From NCBI GenBank assembly GCA_039621445.1, contig CP154956.1, positions 26,209,744-26,273,743 on the forward strand: a DNA stretch of 64,000 nucleotides, written 5' to 3'. Within the stretch, counting starts at the first letter, position 1. Each line of letters begins with the position of its first letter. Under the pieces are notes generated by a model. It had not been told where the DNA came from, did not search any database, and saw nothing but the letters and a program-made list of their open reading frames with translations. The translations under genes and the position numbers were made by a program. Source of the stretch: Euglena gracilis (lineage: Eukaryota; Euglenida; Euglenophyceae; Euglenales). This document shows, piece after piece, positions 38,946-50,545 of the stretch.

Positions 38946-39775
38946 CATCTATCTGGCCTCAGGTCCTCCTGTTCCACCAGCCCAGCCCCTATTGGGTGGC
39001 CATGCAGAAGTACTCAATCTGTCTGCCTTGGGACAACACCCCCACAGGTGGGAACCTGCTCCATTCCTTTGCCCTGTGTCCTTGGGTTTGGTTGCACTTA
39101 GGCATGCATACCCATCAACTGTCCCTGTCCCCACCATGTTGCTCGTCATGCATCTGTTTGGGCTGACTGTTTGACTGGGCCATGCATTTGTTTGGCTGGT
39201 TTTGGTTGCATTCAGGTATGCACACCCATCAACTGTCCCTGTTCCCACCAGTCTGTTTGCTTTGCATTTGTCTGGGCTGTTCAACCCCCAGTCCCATTGC
39301 GGATTCTTTGTCAATCATCTGTGAAACTCCCCCCTCTTCTAATGATGGCCAGTGTCGCACTTCCCTTCTTCAGCTATCATGTTTCGATTTTCCCACCAGT
39401 GTCCCCTCTCAGGGAATCAGCCCCAACATGACAATAGGAGCAATGGCCCATCTGCAGCTGGCCCTCGTCATCATCTTCACCTGGTCGCTGGCGACGACAC
39501 CTACCGGCCTTACGAGTTCCCAGCCTCCCCATGCCACTGGGGTAGGTGCCTGAGACTGAATCTGTCTTTTTTAGTGACGATTTGCACCCCCCTTGTAACA
39601 GCCGACCGAATGTTTCCTCGTGCATGCATCAGCCTCTTTCCATCAGGTTTACCTGCTCGACTTTCTGAAGTTTTTCTGCGGTGTCCCCCCCCCGAAAACA
39701 ACCCTACCACTTTCTGTCATTTCATTCCAAGTGCATTTTTGCCTAATGTTGCAGTTTGTGGTCTTCATCTTACTC
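38946..39775. repeat. repeat F, copy 1
   Basis: About 830 bp shared with 61826-62755 (copy 3) and, for its last part, 52661-53150 (copy 2). It contains an internal ~112-bp duplication (CATCAACTGTCCCTGT ... ) and a second small duplication of CATT(T/C)CA(T/C)TCCAAGTGCA. A short hydrophobic ORF, MAHLQLALVIIFTWSL, is present in copies 1 and 3. It is cut at CTTACTC (39775) by element E; copies 2 and 3 continue CTTACTCACGGTC. Identity unknown. Confidence 0.7.
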
Positions 39776-39999
39776 TCTGAGTCAGGGGTGCTGAGTGCCC
39801 AAAACAACATAACCTAACCCAACCCAGCCTGATGACTCTGCAGCTAGGATTAGGCAAATCTTATTAGGAATTATTAGCAGCTGACCCCATTTGTCCGCAC
39901 AGGGCTCTGTCACTGTTTTTGTCTGTTTCAAGTTCAAGGATTGAATATTATCTTGGCGGCAATTATCATTCTTACCTGGACATTTCGTGGTTCATTACA
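39776..39999 (+). repeat. element E 5' LTR
   Basis: 224 bp, beginning TCTGAGTCAGGGG (3' copy: TGTGAGTC, so the second base is a mutation) and ending TTCATTACA. It contains AACATAACCTAACCCAACCC. Followed by T and TGGTGCTGGATTTGAAGTGC, the likely primer-binding site. Confidence 0.85.
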
Positions 40000-40132
40000 T
40001 TGGTGCTGGATTTGAAGTGCTGAATTGCTTGTATTGTGCTATTGGTCTTGTGGATTTTTTTATCAAAAGGGAAAGGTGTGAGCCAACCAACCCACCTGTT
40101 TTCATCAAAAAACCCCACCAAAAACAAAGAAA

Positions 40133-43100
40133 ATGCAATTTTTAAAACAGGCCGCGAGGGGAATTGAAAACACATTGGGCAGGGTAAAAGATTCTACGCA
40201 ACGGGGTGCCGGCCCCGAGGGATTGGAAACTACAGGGCGGGCACCACGGTTACAACATGGTCGCAGAGGTAGACTGCCCAATTTTGATTCCCCCCCAACA
40301 TGCGGCTACGAACAACAAGCTGAAAAACGACCAGAAACTGAAAAAACTGACGCTGACATGCCAGCTGCCGAAACCGCCATCGCTAGGGTGGTGGAGCCGG
40401 CGGAGGGCAACTCAGCCATGTACCAAACTCTGGATGTGCCAGTTGCCTTAACCGCCATCGCTAGGGTGGTGGAGCAGGCGGATGGTTTCCCAGCCCTGAA
40501 CCAAACACTGGAAATGCCAGCTGCCTTAACCGCCATCGCTAGGGTTGTGGAGCCGGCAGATGGCTTTGCCGCCATGTACCAGTCACTGGACATCAACAGG
40601 TGGACTGAACCGGAACAAAACGGCACAGACATTACAGTGCCACAGACATGCAATGACAGCCCACGTGTCATTGCCATGGTGCACATGGACCAGGACGACA
40701 CTGAACAGACTGGTCCATCACCAGATTACACAGAACTGGACGAAAACAACGAACCGTACTTCGACGAACAGGTGTTTGCACCACAAAACTGGTACCAACA
40801 GCCAGAAACGGACACTCAGAACGACCAAAACTGGCAAACTGCAACTGCACAGCAACCAGGAACTCAGAGTTTTGCACTGGTGGCGGTACGACAGAGCCCG
40901 GAACAACCAGACCGCCTCCAGGGTGAAACTGAAACTTCGTACCAGGAACCTTTGTACAGCTCGTACGAGATTCCACAGCCGGAACCACAGAACCAGAACA
41001 CTGACTGGGACTGGTGGTCGAACTTTGCGTACGAAACTGGACAGCTGACCCAGGAATTTCAACAGTTCAGACACAAAACTGAACGGAGGAACCAGCAAAC
41101 GGCAGAAACTCTGCAGCAGCTGCAACAAACAACGACGGAGTGGGTCAGCGAACTGCACGCCACAGTGAACAGACAGGGTGAAGCACTCATGACAGAAATA
41201 AACGGCAGACACGAAGAACTGACGACAGTCCTGGCAACAACGCAAGCAAACATGGAACAAGTGACAGTCAACCAGAACAGGCTGTACCAGGAACATTCTA
41301 ACGGAATGTCACAGCATATCACAGAAATCAGGGAAATGTCTGGCTCACTGGGTGAAAAACTCAGGAAATTTCACAGTTTTCTGCAGATGGCACGTGGAAA
41401 CGCACAGAACCAGGGTGAAAATCTGGTTGGTTTACTACATCGACAGCGAGAAAACGGAAAAAAAACTGCAGAACTGCAACAGAGATTGGCTGTGGCAGAA
41501 GAACGGGTCGCAGGAATGACAGGCGGAGTCCAAACGGTGAACAGCAAAGTGGACGAAACTGTGGCAACAGTGTCCAGAAAAGTTGAAAACCTCAGAGGCG
41601 AAATCAGCAGTGTGGTGGAAAGAATTCAGAAGGACATGGGCAGTGAAATCGGAAATCTGGCAGGACGGGTTCAGCAGCAGGAAACAAAAACAACAACAAC
41701 CATTCAAAACTGTGATTACCTGCGCAAAAAACTCGTCGAACTGCAGAAAATCCCAGATCAGCAGCAGCAGATTACACAGCTGAACGAGGAAATGGGCAGA
41801 CTGAAACGACAGGTGGAAACTCTGACCTCCAACGAAGAAAAACACAAACAACGCACTGAACGCCTGAACCTGGAGGTGGGCAACCTGGGTTGGACGAAAC
41901 AGCCCAAACGACTCAAAAACTGCTGGGTGAACTACAAAAAGGGACCATTAAAACAGGAACACATGACACATCTGAACATGCCAAATGGCTGGAAATGACA
42001 TCTGCCATTGGCTCAATGACAACCAGGGTCGGTCAACTGAAAGCAAAACTGGCTGGTCTGACAACAAAAACTGCAGAACGAGAAACACATGACAACGGCA
42101 TCTGGCAGCATTTACATTCTCTGACCACGGAACTGCAAACACAGCAGAAACGGTGGACAGAACAGCTGGTGACCCTGGACAGAAAAATCAGTACTGTGAC
42201 AAAAACGACTGAAAACCTGACTGAAAAGCTGGAAAGGCAAAGCACCCAACAAATCACAACCCCCAGCCCTAGCCTGGCTGAAATACCCAAACTTTTTGAA
42301 AATCTTTGCATTTCCTCTCGCCCAGCCTGCACAGGGGCCTTCGGGCCAGAGTCAGGGGTCAGCCCCCTGGCCAGTGGGCCTCCCTCGAGGACCCAGGCTG
42401 GACAGCCAGGGGCAGCCACAACGGCCCAACGGACTGAACAACCCCCCCAGGGGGCAGACAGGGCCGCGGGCCAACGGGGATCGGGGACCCCACGACCCCA
42501 GAACCAGCCCCCACCAGCCCTGAGGGGCCAGCCCACGAGACAACACGGGACGGGGACCCTAGAACCCCAGGCCTGGCCAACGGGGATGGGGACCCCACAA
42601 CCCCTGGCCCAGCCACGGCCAGCCCTGAGGGGCCAGCCCGCAGGAAACCAAGGGACGGGGACCCCAGAACCCCAGGCCTGTCAAACGGGGACGGGGACCC
42701 CACAACCCCTGACAGGTATGTTCAGCCAGAGCAGCCAGCAGCGGGGGGACGAAACACCACACCCAAAAATGGAAGGAGGAGCTGCAGCACTGGGGACCGT
42801 TAACCCGGCTTCCCTGGTGGGGCAGCTCATCCAACAGGAACTGAAAACTGCCTTGACACCGTTAATCGCCCAACTGACTCGACAAGCGGAACAACGACCG
42901 ACCGCAGTGCCGACCAGCCCAGCACTTACGACAAACCCGATAAGCCCAGCACCACAGCCAACCCAGCCAACCCAGCCGACTCAGCAGCCAGTGACGACAC
43001 AACAAAACCTACAGTCCCGGACTCGGGGCTTGTTCATGTGGGCAGACGAAACAGAAACTCAGAACACGGCCACAACAACCTGGGTGGGACCCCAGATGGG

Positions 43101-44580
43101 GTCTACCCGAACTGCCATCCACCACATAGGAGAGGAAACAGTGGTGGCACCCGTGGCAACGGCCCCGGCAGCATCCTTCGGGGTGCTGCTGGGTCCAGTG
43201 GGCGCGGCAATGACAAAGGACCTGGTGAGACCAACACTGCAGGGGAATTTCGCAGATTTTGCCGTGAAATTTCCAATGTACCTGCAACGTGTGTCAGCCG
43301 GTCAGGGGTCCCTGACTGACGACCTGAAACTGTCACTGCTGGAGGGCAGCCTGGACAGTGCAAGCAAACTGGAAGTACAACGCAGACAGGAACGCGGTGA
43401 GAAAATAAAATACCAGGAATTTTCGAACTGGATGTGCCAGAAATACGGTGGAGACACACAATCAGCCATCAAAGACGAACTGAAAAACCTGAGACCAAAA
43501 ACGGAAGGAAAACTAACACTGGAAGCGTGGAGGGAGTTTGAGGCCCATTTCAAACTTCTCTACAGCAGACTGGAAAATCCATCAGAGGAAGACGCTTACA
43601 ACCTGGTGGCTGAAAAAATGCCTGAAACGCAACGCAGAAGCTGCATCAGGGAACAGGACCGCAGAAATCAGGACAGACCGACACTGAAACTGAAAGGGGT
43701 CACGAACATTACAAACGTCCCAGATGCAACAACGGAAGACGTTCGTGACCTGGTGGCAGCAACAGTGGGCACAGGTGAAAATTTTCAGGTGGCACGAGAC
43801 GGACAAAACTTCAGGATCCCACTGCACAGCAGCAGAGCTGCTGAACTGCTCCTGATGAAAAACGGTTCAACGCTGCTGACTGGACATAAACCCCAGTTCA
43901 CACAGGTGCAAGCAAGACTGACTCTGGATGAACTGTTCCAACGTGTGGAAACCGAACTCAGGTGCCAACAACAGTCAGACTCCCTGGGTAGGGGGTACAA
44001 CGGCTGGCAGAACCAACCTCGTGAAAACAGACCACGGTCAATGGACCGCAGGGGTTACGTCAGGGAAGTCAAGGAGGAGGAGAAAACAAAATCCAGAAGT
44101 CGGACACCACCTTCCAGATCCCGACCCAACTCCCCTGGACCTCGAGCCCCAACACCTGAGAAACCCAGACCCCCTTCTCCACGCCAGCAGGTGCCCATGG
44201 CAGTTTCAGAACAGCCTGGCCAGGGGCGGTACACCAACTGGTCAGACTGGGAACAAAACGACTGGGGCAAAGGCAAAGGAAAGGGGAAAGGTCAGAACTG
44301 GGGTTCAACCCAAAACTGTAACCAGAACCAGAACTGGAATCAGAATTAAGGCAAAGGCTACGATTCAGGAAAGGGATACAACTCTGGGAAAGGATACGAT
44401 TCTGGGAAGGGGAGCGGGAAAGGAAAAGGCAAAGGGCAGCCACAGCCACAGCCAGCAGCAACAAAAACGGAACCACAGCCACAGCAAACCAACTCACAGG
44501 AGCCAGCCAACCAGCCGCAGGGACAGCCAAAGGCAGAATAATCCTCCAGCAATCGCTGGCAGCCAGTTCAAAACGCAGAA
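40133..44580 (+). CDS. element E gag (two ORFs plus GKG tail)
   Basis: ORF 40133-41998 (621 aa): three 26-residue repeats (LTAIARVVEPADGFAAMYQ type), then a long Gln/Glu-rich coiled coil. It passes into ORF 41890-44349 by a shift near 41885 (either indel or frameshifting). The second ORF has Pro-rich linkers and a capsid-like domain (FADFAVKFPMYLQRVSAG, EFSNWMCQKYGGDTQSAIKD, WREFEAHFKLLYSRLE). Then a short RS stretch and a Gly/Lys tail, KGKGKGKGQNW; after TAA 44347 the same frame continues GKGYDSGKGYNSGKGYDS. No CCHC zinc knuckle is present, so RNA binding probably relies on the basic GKG tail. Confidence 0.8.
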
Positions 44581-44589
44581 CGGAAGTGA

Positions 44590-45290
44590 AGGGGCTGCGG
44601 CCTGAGGGTAGGGGACGAGAGGGGCGACTCTCTGCAGACACAACCGAAACAACAAAACAAAACAAGGGAACCAGGTCCAGAGCCGCAGCGGTCATACACA
44701 CTGGGTAAGGGAGGTAAGAAAAAACCCCAAAAGAAAAACATCCTGACAAACAAACGACTCCACAGCCCAGAACCGAAAAGGGAACAGGTCAGCTGCCGGT
44801 TCGGCAGAGCAGCTTCACGGTGGGTGTCTGAAAACTACCACGTGAAGGAAGATAAAATGACAGAAATTATCTCACACTTCGGGGTCCAGCCCCAGCTGGA
44901 TGCCTTTGCAACGGAGAAAAACAAAAGATTCCCGCAATGGTGGGGATCGGGCAGCCCAGGTGGAACTGACGCCTTTGAAAAAAACTGGCACGGAAAACTG
45001 CTGTGGATGAACCCACCATTCAGCAAAATTTCACAGGTGGTGAAAAAAAATTCAAACAGACGAGGCCCATGCACTCCTCATGGTACCCAGATGGGTTCAC
45101 AGAAAAAGGTACGGAGAAATCAAAAAACTGGCGGTGATGTCAATGTTCATCCCAGCGGGAACAAAGCTGTTCGGACAGGGTGACAAGAACTGCAGGAATA
45201 CACCGTGGCATGTGGAAGTGTTTTTGGTTTGCGGACACAAAACACGGTGCAAGTACCTACCAGGTTTCCACAAGCATTTCACCCCCCTAC
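44590..45290 (+). CDS. element E Dam-like N6-adenine methyltransferase-type domain
   Basis: Frame 1 is open from 44590: RWVSENYHVKEDKMTEIISH, QLDAFATEKNKRFPQWW, GTDAFEKNWHGKLLWMNPPF (catalytic NPPF of amino-methyltransferases), SKISQVVKK. The A8 run at 45047-45054 shifts the frame, and frame 2 continues IQTDEAHALLMVPRWVHRKR, YGEIKKLAVMSMFIPAG. Known relatives are the Dam-like domains of DIRS-type and some other retroelements; activity there is unproven. Here the NPPF is intact, and the domain is placed upstream of a C5 methyltransferase in one polyprotein. Confidence 0.7.
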
Positions 45291-46189
45291 ACCCGACATC
45301 CAAGGTGAGGTTCGGCACAGCCCACGAGTACCCGCCAGTGGAGGACGAGGCGGAGGGTGGTGAACAGAAAAACGACTTGGGGACAGAAAAAACACAGAAA
45401 CACATCAGAAAACTGCAGGAGGCAGCCGCAGCGACACCAGAACGGGCCACAGCAGAAAAATCAAAACCAAAAATGCTGGACCTGTTCTGTGGAACAAAAT
45501 CGGTCAGCAAGGTGTATGAAAAAATGGGTTTCCAGGTGGTGACGGTGGATTCAGACCCCAGGTGGAAAGCGGATTACCAGGTGGACGTACTGGACTGGGA
45601 CTTCAGAAAACATTTCAAACCTGGTGAATTCCACACGGTGGTGTGTGGAGTTCCCTGTACAGAATTCAGCATTGCCCTGACGACAAGACCCAGAAACCTG
45701 GAAAAGGGAGACAGCCTTGCAAAGAAAGCCCTGGAAATCGTGGAATTTCTGCAGCCGCAGAAATGGTGGTTCGAAAACCCAAGGTACGGATACCTTGGAA
45801 AACGAGATTACATGAAACCGTACCCGTACATTGACGTGGATTGCTGTCAATACACAGACTGGGGCTACAAAAAACCAACACGAATCTGGGGCAGCCCTGA
45901 CATCCTGCAGGTACCAGCAAAACGGTGTGACGGGAAAACCTGCAAGAACCTTGACCCGAACGGTGGTGGTCACCTGGTGAAACTCAGCACCAAACACAAC
46001 ATTCCAGCCTTCAAAAAATTCAGGATCCCAGAACAACTGATTCAGGACGTGGCGGGGTTCCACGAACGGCTACGGCAAACCATCCAAGCCCAGGCCGCGC
46101 AGCAACAACCGCTGCAGCAGCCCAGCCCTGCCCAGACTGCACGACAAAACATGCTCGCACAGCCCAGCCCAGAACTGACAGGTCAATAG
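45080..46189 (+). CDS. element E cytosine-C5 DNA methyltransferase
   Basis: 369 codons; the first ~70 finish the Dam-like domain. The C5 MTase core starts at about 130: motif I MLDLFCGTKSVSKVYEKMG (134-138 DLFCG), motif II/III VVTVDSDP and VDVLDWDF, motif IV GVPCTEFSIA with catalytic Cys193, motif VI WWFENPRYG (Glu232), motif VIII-like YKKPTRIWG, then KFRIPEQLIQDVAGFHERL near the end. All catalytic residues are present, and the ~220-residue core is a compact single-domain type without extra reader domains. It would methylate cytosine in DNA. Cytosine methyltransferases in retrotransposons have been described from a few other eukaryote lineages; the pairing with a Dam-like domain is the unusual feature. 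Confidence 0.85.
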   Translation: MVPRWVHRKRYGEIKKLAVMSMFIPAGTKLFGQGDKNCRNTPWHVEVFLVCGHKTRCKYLPGFHKHFTPLHPTSKVRFGTAHEYPPVEDEAEGGEQKNDLGTEKTQKHIRKLQEAAAATPERATAEKSKPKMLDLFCGTKSVSKVYEKMGFQVVTVDSDPRWKADYQVDVLDWDFRKHFKPGEFHTVVCGVPCTEFSIALTTRPRNLEKGDSLAKKALEIVEFLQPQKWWFENPRYGYLGKRDYMKPYPYIDVDCCQYTDWGYKKPTRIWGSPDILQVPAKRCDGKTCKNLDPNGGGHLVKLSTKHNIPAFKKFRIPEQLIQDVAGFHERLRQTIQAQAAQQQPLQQPSPAQTARQNMLAQPSPELTGQ

Positions 46190-46261
46190 CCAAACCCAGA
46201 TTCAACTGACAAAACAGAACCAGACCAAAACATTCGGCTTCCAAAACGACTGTGTGAACCG

Positions 46262-46678
46262 GTGTCCAAACTCCTGCTGGGGCAGGTCATCAGCAGAAAG
46301 AAAGCAAAACTGCTCCTCATCGAAGTCCGTGCTGTGTTGCCGGACGGCAAAAAAATGTTCCTACAGGCCCTGATTGACACGGGAGCACAGGCAAACCTGG
46401 TGAAAAAGAACCTGATTCCCCAACAAAACTTCAGACGTTCACAAAAACCCTTGGCCCTGATCACAGCAGACGGAACAAGGATGGAAGGAGGAAAACACGA
46501 AGGCACAATGGAACTGCAGTTTCATCACGGGAGCACAACACAGACAGAACAAGGGAGTGGTCCACCATTGGAACATTCCATGACGCCGACATCCAAGTGG
46601 ATGCCGTCCTCGGATATCCGTGGATGGAACAACACCAACTGGGGGTTTTCCCACACCTACAATCATTGGCCCTCATAG
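46262..46678 (+). CDS. element E aspartic protease
   Basis: FLQALIDTGAQANLVKKNLI gives the D-T-G-A active site. Near 46560 the frame changes: the second half, VDAVLGYPWMEQHQLGVFP, with the conserved hydrophobic-G motif, lies in frame 1 (46597-46806). A single indel would join them. Typical retropepsin length of about 110 residues. Lies between the methyltransferase ORF (stop at 46187) and the RT ORF. Confidence 0.75.
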   Translation: MSKLLLGQVISRKKAKLLLIEVRAVLPDGKKMFLQALIDTGAQANLVKKNLIPQQNFRRSQKPLALITADGTRMEGGKHEGTMELQFHHGSTTQTEQGSGPPLEHSMTPTSKWMPSSDIRGWNNTNWGFSHTYNHWPS

Positions 46679-49600
46679 GTGAACCACTGCCGGCTCCTGT
46701 CCAGTTGGCACCAGCTGAAGGAACAAAAACACAGGGAACGGAAAGTACACCAACTTCAGAAAAACATCTCAGCGGTTCGAGCAATGAATTTGCAGATTCC
46801 TGTTGAAGCGGGCCAGGACGAGGAAAAACTGTTTGAAGACGAAACAACGCTGGAAACCCTGGCAAAACAACTTCAGAAATCGGCAAAGGAATCTGACAGA
46901 GTTCACGGTGTTGTGGTGGTGCAAGAAGGACAGGAAACACAAGGCGAAAAGGTGGCTGAACTGGTGAAAAAACTGCGGCAGGACTATGAAGGAGTGGTCT
47001 TGCGAGACAAAATCTACCCAGACCCCCCAGAACGCGGACCACTGGGTTACGGGAAAATCGAACTGAAACCTGGAACAGTGGCGAAAAAACAAAGACCCAT
47101 CCACATGACAGGAGAACGCCGACAGGCACTCATCGACATGGTGGACGAATGGGTTAGGGACCTGAAAGTGGAAGACGGAAGGAGTGACTGGTCCAGCCCC
47201 ACGTTCGTGGTGGCCAAAAAAGGTGGAAAATGGAGAGGGTTGGTGGATTTCAGAGCACTGAACGAGGCAACAATAACAGACGCCCATCCCCTCCCTAGGA
47301 TACAAGACATCCTAGTTCAACAGGGACAACGGGCCCTGTACAGTGTACTGGACCTGAAAGACGCCTTCCACCAGGTGCCACTGAGAACAGAGTCCAGACC
47401 CTACACCTGCTGCAGCACACCTAAGGGAACAAAACAGTGGAGAGTGGTGGTCATGGGAATGAAAAACGGGGTACCGATTTTCCAGAGGGTGATCGAGTAC
47501 AGCCTGGAGGAGGTACAGGACATTGCAAACCCCTACGTGGACGACATCATCGTAGGAACCGTTTGGCAGGGGTCAGAAGACAAAACCCTCGAACAACACG
47601 ACAAGGACATCAGAAGGGTGATGGAGGCACTGAAAAAACAGCAGCACGTGGCAGACATCAAGAAATGCAAATTTTTCGTGAAAGAGGTGGAATTCTGTGG
47701 ACACGTGCTCGGTGGTGGACAACGAAAACCTGCACCTGGGAAACTGATGGCCTTGGAAAAATGGGAGGAACCCAAAACGGTCACAGCCCTGCGGGCATTC
47801 CTGGGATTCACAAACTACTACGCCTCATACATCCCGGGGTACGCGGAATTGGCAGCGGACCTAATGGAAAAACTGAAGGTAAAAAAAGGACAGGGGAAGA
47901 AAGGAAGCCTGACACCTGTGTTTTTCGGTGAAAAGGAACGAACAGCCTTCCAGACCATCAAAGAAAAACTGCTCGGAAGCCTGAAACTGCAAACAGTGAA
48001 CCCAGACAAACCGTTCATACTCAGGGTGGATGCAAGTGGCAGAGCCGTAGGTGCGGCTCTGGAACAATTTGCGGAGGACACTGCAGAAAAACCAGACCCA
48101 ACAACAGCCATGACCAAAAAAACAGTACCCGTAGCTTTCTGTTCACGAAAACTGACACCTGGGCAGGTTCGCTCGTGGTCTCCTAGGGAGAAGGAGACCT
48201 ACGCAGTGATCCTGGCCCTGCAAAAATGGGCTTCCTGGATAGGAATGCAACCGGTACTGGTGTTGACGGACCACAAGTCCATTGAGGCATGGGCAACGGA
48301 GGCGCTGGACACCCCCAGTGGACCAGCTGGACGTAGGGCTAGGTGGCACGAACTGCTTTCGCGGTTCGACATAACCGTTGCATACGTACCTGGCAAAGAC
48401 AACACGGTCGCCGATGCCTTGAGTAGGTGGGCCTACCCCGCCTCACAGGCATTCGCCGACGTGAGTATCCACGGGAGTGAGGAGGACGACCGACTCATGA
48501 AAGAAATCATCAAACAGGAGGAAAAGGAACAGAAAACTTGTATGGTGATCAACGTGGCAGACCTGACACAGGCACAAAAACAACTTCAAGAACCCGTCAC
48601 TGTGGCCGTCACAACAAGGGGGGGAGCCAAAACGGGTGAAGATTCGCCCACAGTGCCTGGTTCAACGGAAAACGGTGACACCCCTCAAAAAATTTCACCA
48701 CCTCAAAAACCTGCAAAAACGACAAAGAAATGGGTTGTGAAGGAAACGACTGTGGTGGAACCAAGCAAAAAACTGGCTGAGGCAACCCCAAGGGAGACCA
48801 CGGATGAGGCAGGAAACCTGATCCGACCAGACCAACCAAAAAACAAAACCCCAGAAAATTCAAACACGGCCGAGGGACCATCCACTGAGGAAGACCCACC
48901 AAGGCGAAGACCCCTGGAAGAGGACCCTGTGGAACCCCTAACAACAACAGACTCAACAAAACAACAGGACGCGCAAGGTGCGTCATCCTCAACGGGGACA
49001 CCCGTTGGACCTCCATCAAGGGGAGTGCACGCCCCGGAGCTTCAACAGGGGGAACCGAAAGGGGTGATGGACAGGGAATGGAAGAACGAGTACGAAAGTT
49101 GCCCAAGGTGGGGACCTGTGCTCAAGGACCTGAAGGAAACGGGGTTCAAAAACTGGCCTGACGGGTACCGATTCGACAACGGCAGGCTCTACAAAAACGG
49201 TCTCCTGTGTGTACCAAGTGGGTTGACTGGAAACGTAATTCGGGAACATCACGAAACAGCCGGGCACCCAGGGTCAGCCCGACTGTGGGACCAGATGGGA
49301 AGGTGGTTTGCGTTTGCGGACCACCAGGATGCAAAAAAACTGACAGGCAAAATGATGACCATGTGTGAAACCTGCCAAGCAACAGAACCCAGCCACCTAC
49401 CATACAAGTGCCCCATTGAACCGACACCGATTCCTGCACACCTGATGGACAGTGTTGCTATCGACTTGTTCTCTCTACCTGAAACCACCTTTGAAGGGAA
49501 AAAATACGACACGTTGGCGTTGTGTGTGGACAGGCTGAGTGGGTGGATGGTTGCAACCCCCCACCTGGCCAAGGGACTCACAGCAGAAAAGGTTGGAAAG

Positions 49601-50545
49601 GAAATGTACAAACAGTGGGGAATTTTTGGGATACCCTCGGTGGTGAGCTCCGACCGGGGCTCCCACTTCACAGCCGGTTGGTGGAAAACACCGTGTGCTG
49701 CCCACGGGGTCCGTGTGGCGTACGGGCAGGCATACCACCACCAAGCCAACGGACGGGCTGAGGTAGCGGGTCAACAAGTCCTCCGAAAACTGGCAAAACT
49801 GGCTGCTGAAAAAGGGGTACCCTGGGTTGAACTCCTACCGAACGCCTTGAGGGCCCTACACGACGTCCCAGGTGAAACCGGTTTGTCACCGTACGAAATT
49901 GTGTTTGGCAGGCAAAGAACGTTGGCGGGATTGCCATACCAACCACAAAGGGAAGCGGAAGGGGCCTCAACGTTCATGGACAGGATGAAGGAACAAGACC
50001 AGTGGGTGAGCCTGGTCCTGAACGACAAACAACGTGAACGGGCTGAAACGGTGAACCAAAAACGCAGAGAACCACCTGCCTTGGAAATCGGCTCGAAAGT
50101 CTGGTATCAACCCGAAAGACAACCTGGCACCGACAAACTCGAACCGAAGTGGAAAGGACCTGCGGTGGTGTTGGAACGGGTAGGACAACGCTCTTACGTG
50201 GTTGAACTTCGACCTGGAAACCGACAACCTGCCCACCGTTCTCAACTCAAACCCCACGTGGAGGACCTCTACAACACAACCCCTGTCCCCCTCTACTTTT
50301 GGTCGGGCAAGGCACAGGAGTTGGAGGTCGGACCTGACGAATGGGAGGTTGACAAAGTGCTGAACCACCGCAGAAAAGACGGAAAACTTCAACTTTTGAT
50401 TCAGTGGAAAAACTGGGACCTGTCTGACACTCAGTGGGAACCCCTGAACCACTTCTTCCTCCGAACGAACAAAGATGTGGTCCAATACTGCAAAGAACGG
50501 GACTTGGCCGTGGATGTGAGAGAGTTGCTTGATGGGATGGAGTGA
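46679..50545 (+). CDS. element E pol: RT, RNase H, integrase, chromodomain
   Basis: 1288 codons, intact. RT: WRGLVDFRALNEATI, SVLDLKDAFHQVPL, YVDDIIVG (residues 286-289). RNase H: RVDASGRAVGAAL, KETYAVILALQKWASW, LTDHKSIEAW, DNTVADALSRW. A long Pro/Thr-rich linker (~620-830). Integrase: HHETAGHPGSARLWDQ ... CETCQ (HHCC), DSVAIDLFSLP, SSDRGSHFTAGWW, HQANGRAEVAGQQV (DDE). Then WKGPAVVLERVGQRSYVVEL and a C-terminal chromodomain, EWEVDKVLNHRRKDGKLQLL, IQWKNWDLSDTQWEP, at about 1219-1270. Chromodomains direct integration to marked chromatin in chromoviruses. All active-site residues are present; likely a working enzyme if expressed. Confidence 0.92.
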   Translation: MNHCRLLSSWHQLKEQKHRERKVHQLQKNISAVRAMNLQIPVEAGQDEEKLFEDETTLETLAKQLQKSAKESDRVHGVVVVQEGQETQGEKVAELVKKLRQDYEGVVLRDKIYPDPPERGPLGYGKIELKPGTVAKKQRPIHMTGERRQALIDMVDEWVRDLKVEDGRSDWSSPTFVVAKKGGKWRGLVDFRALNEATITDAHPLPRIQDILVQQGQRALYSVLDLKDAFHQVPLRTESRPYTCCSTPKGTKQWRVVVMGMKNGVPIFQRVIEYSLEEVQDIANPYVDDIIVGTVWQGSEDKTLEQHDKDIRRVMEALKKQQHVADIKKCKFFVKEVEFCGHVLGGGQRKPAPGKLMALEKWEEPKTVTALRAFLGFTNYYASYIPGYAELAADLMEKLKVKKGQGKKGSLTPVFFGEKERTAFQTIKEKLLGSLKLQTVNPDKPFILRVDASGRAVGAALEQFAEDTAEKPDPTTAMTKKTVPVAFCSRKLTPGQVRSWSPREKETYAVILALQKWASWIGMQPVLVLTDHKSIEAWATEALDTPSGPAGRRARWHELLSRFDITVAYVPGKDNTVADALSRWAYPASQAFADVSIHGSEEDDRLMKEIIKQEEKEQKTCMVINVADLTQAQKQLQEPVTVAVTTRGGAKTGEDSPTVPGSTENGDTPQKISPPQKPAKTTKKWVVKETTVVEPSKKLAEATPRETTDEAGNLIRPDQPKNKTPENSNTAEGPSTEEDPPRRRPLEEDPVEPLTTTDSTKQQDAQGASSSTGTPVGPPSRGVHAPELQQGEPKGVMDREWKNEYESCPRWGPVLKDLKETGFKNWPDGYRFDNGRLYKNGLLCVPSGLTGNVIREHHETAGHPGSARLWDQMGRWFAFADHQDAKKLTGKMMTMCETCQATEPSHLPYKCPIEPTPIPAHLMDSVAIDLFSLPETTFEGKKYDTLALCVDRLSGWMVATPHLAKGLTAEKVGKEMYKQWGIFGIPSVVSSDRGSHFTAGWWKTPCAAHGVRVAYGQAYHHQANGRAEVAGQQVLRKLAKLAAEKGVPWVELLPNALRALHDVPGETGLSPYEIVFGRQRTLAGLPYQPQREAEGASTFMDRMKEQDQWVSLVLNDKQRERAETVNQKRREPPALEIGSKVWYQPERQPGTDKLEPKWKGPAVVLERVGQRSYVVELRPGNRQPAHRSQLKPHVEDLYNTTPVPLYFWSGKAQELEVGPDEWEVDKVLNHRRKDGKLQLLIQWKNWDLSDTQWEPLNHFFLRTNKDVVQYCKERDLAVDVRELLDGME

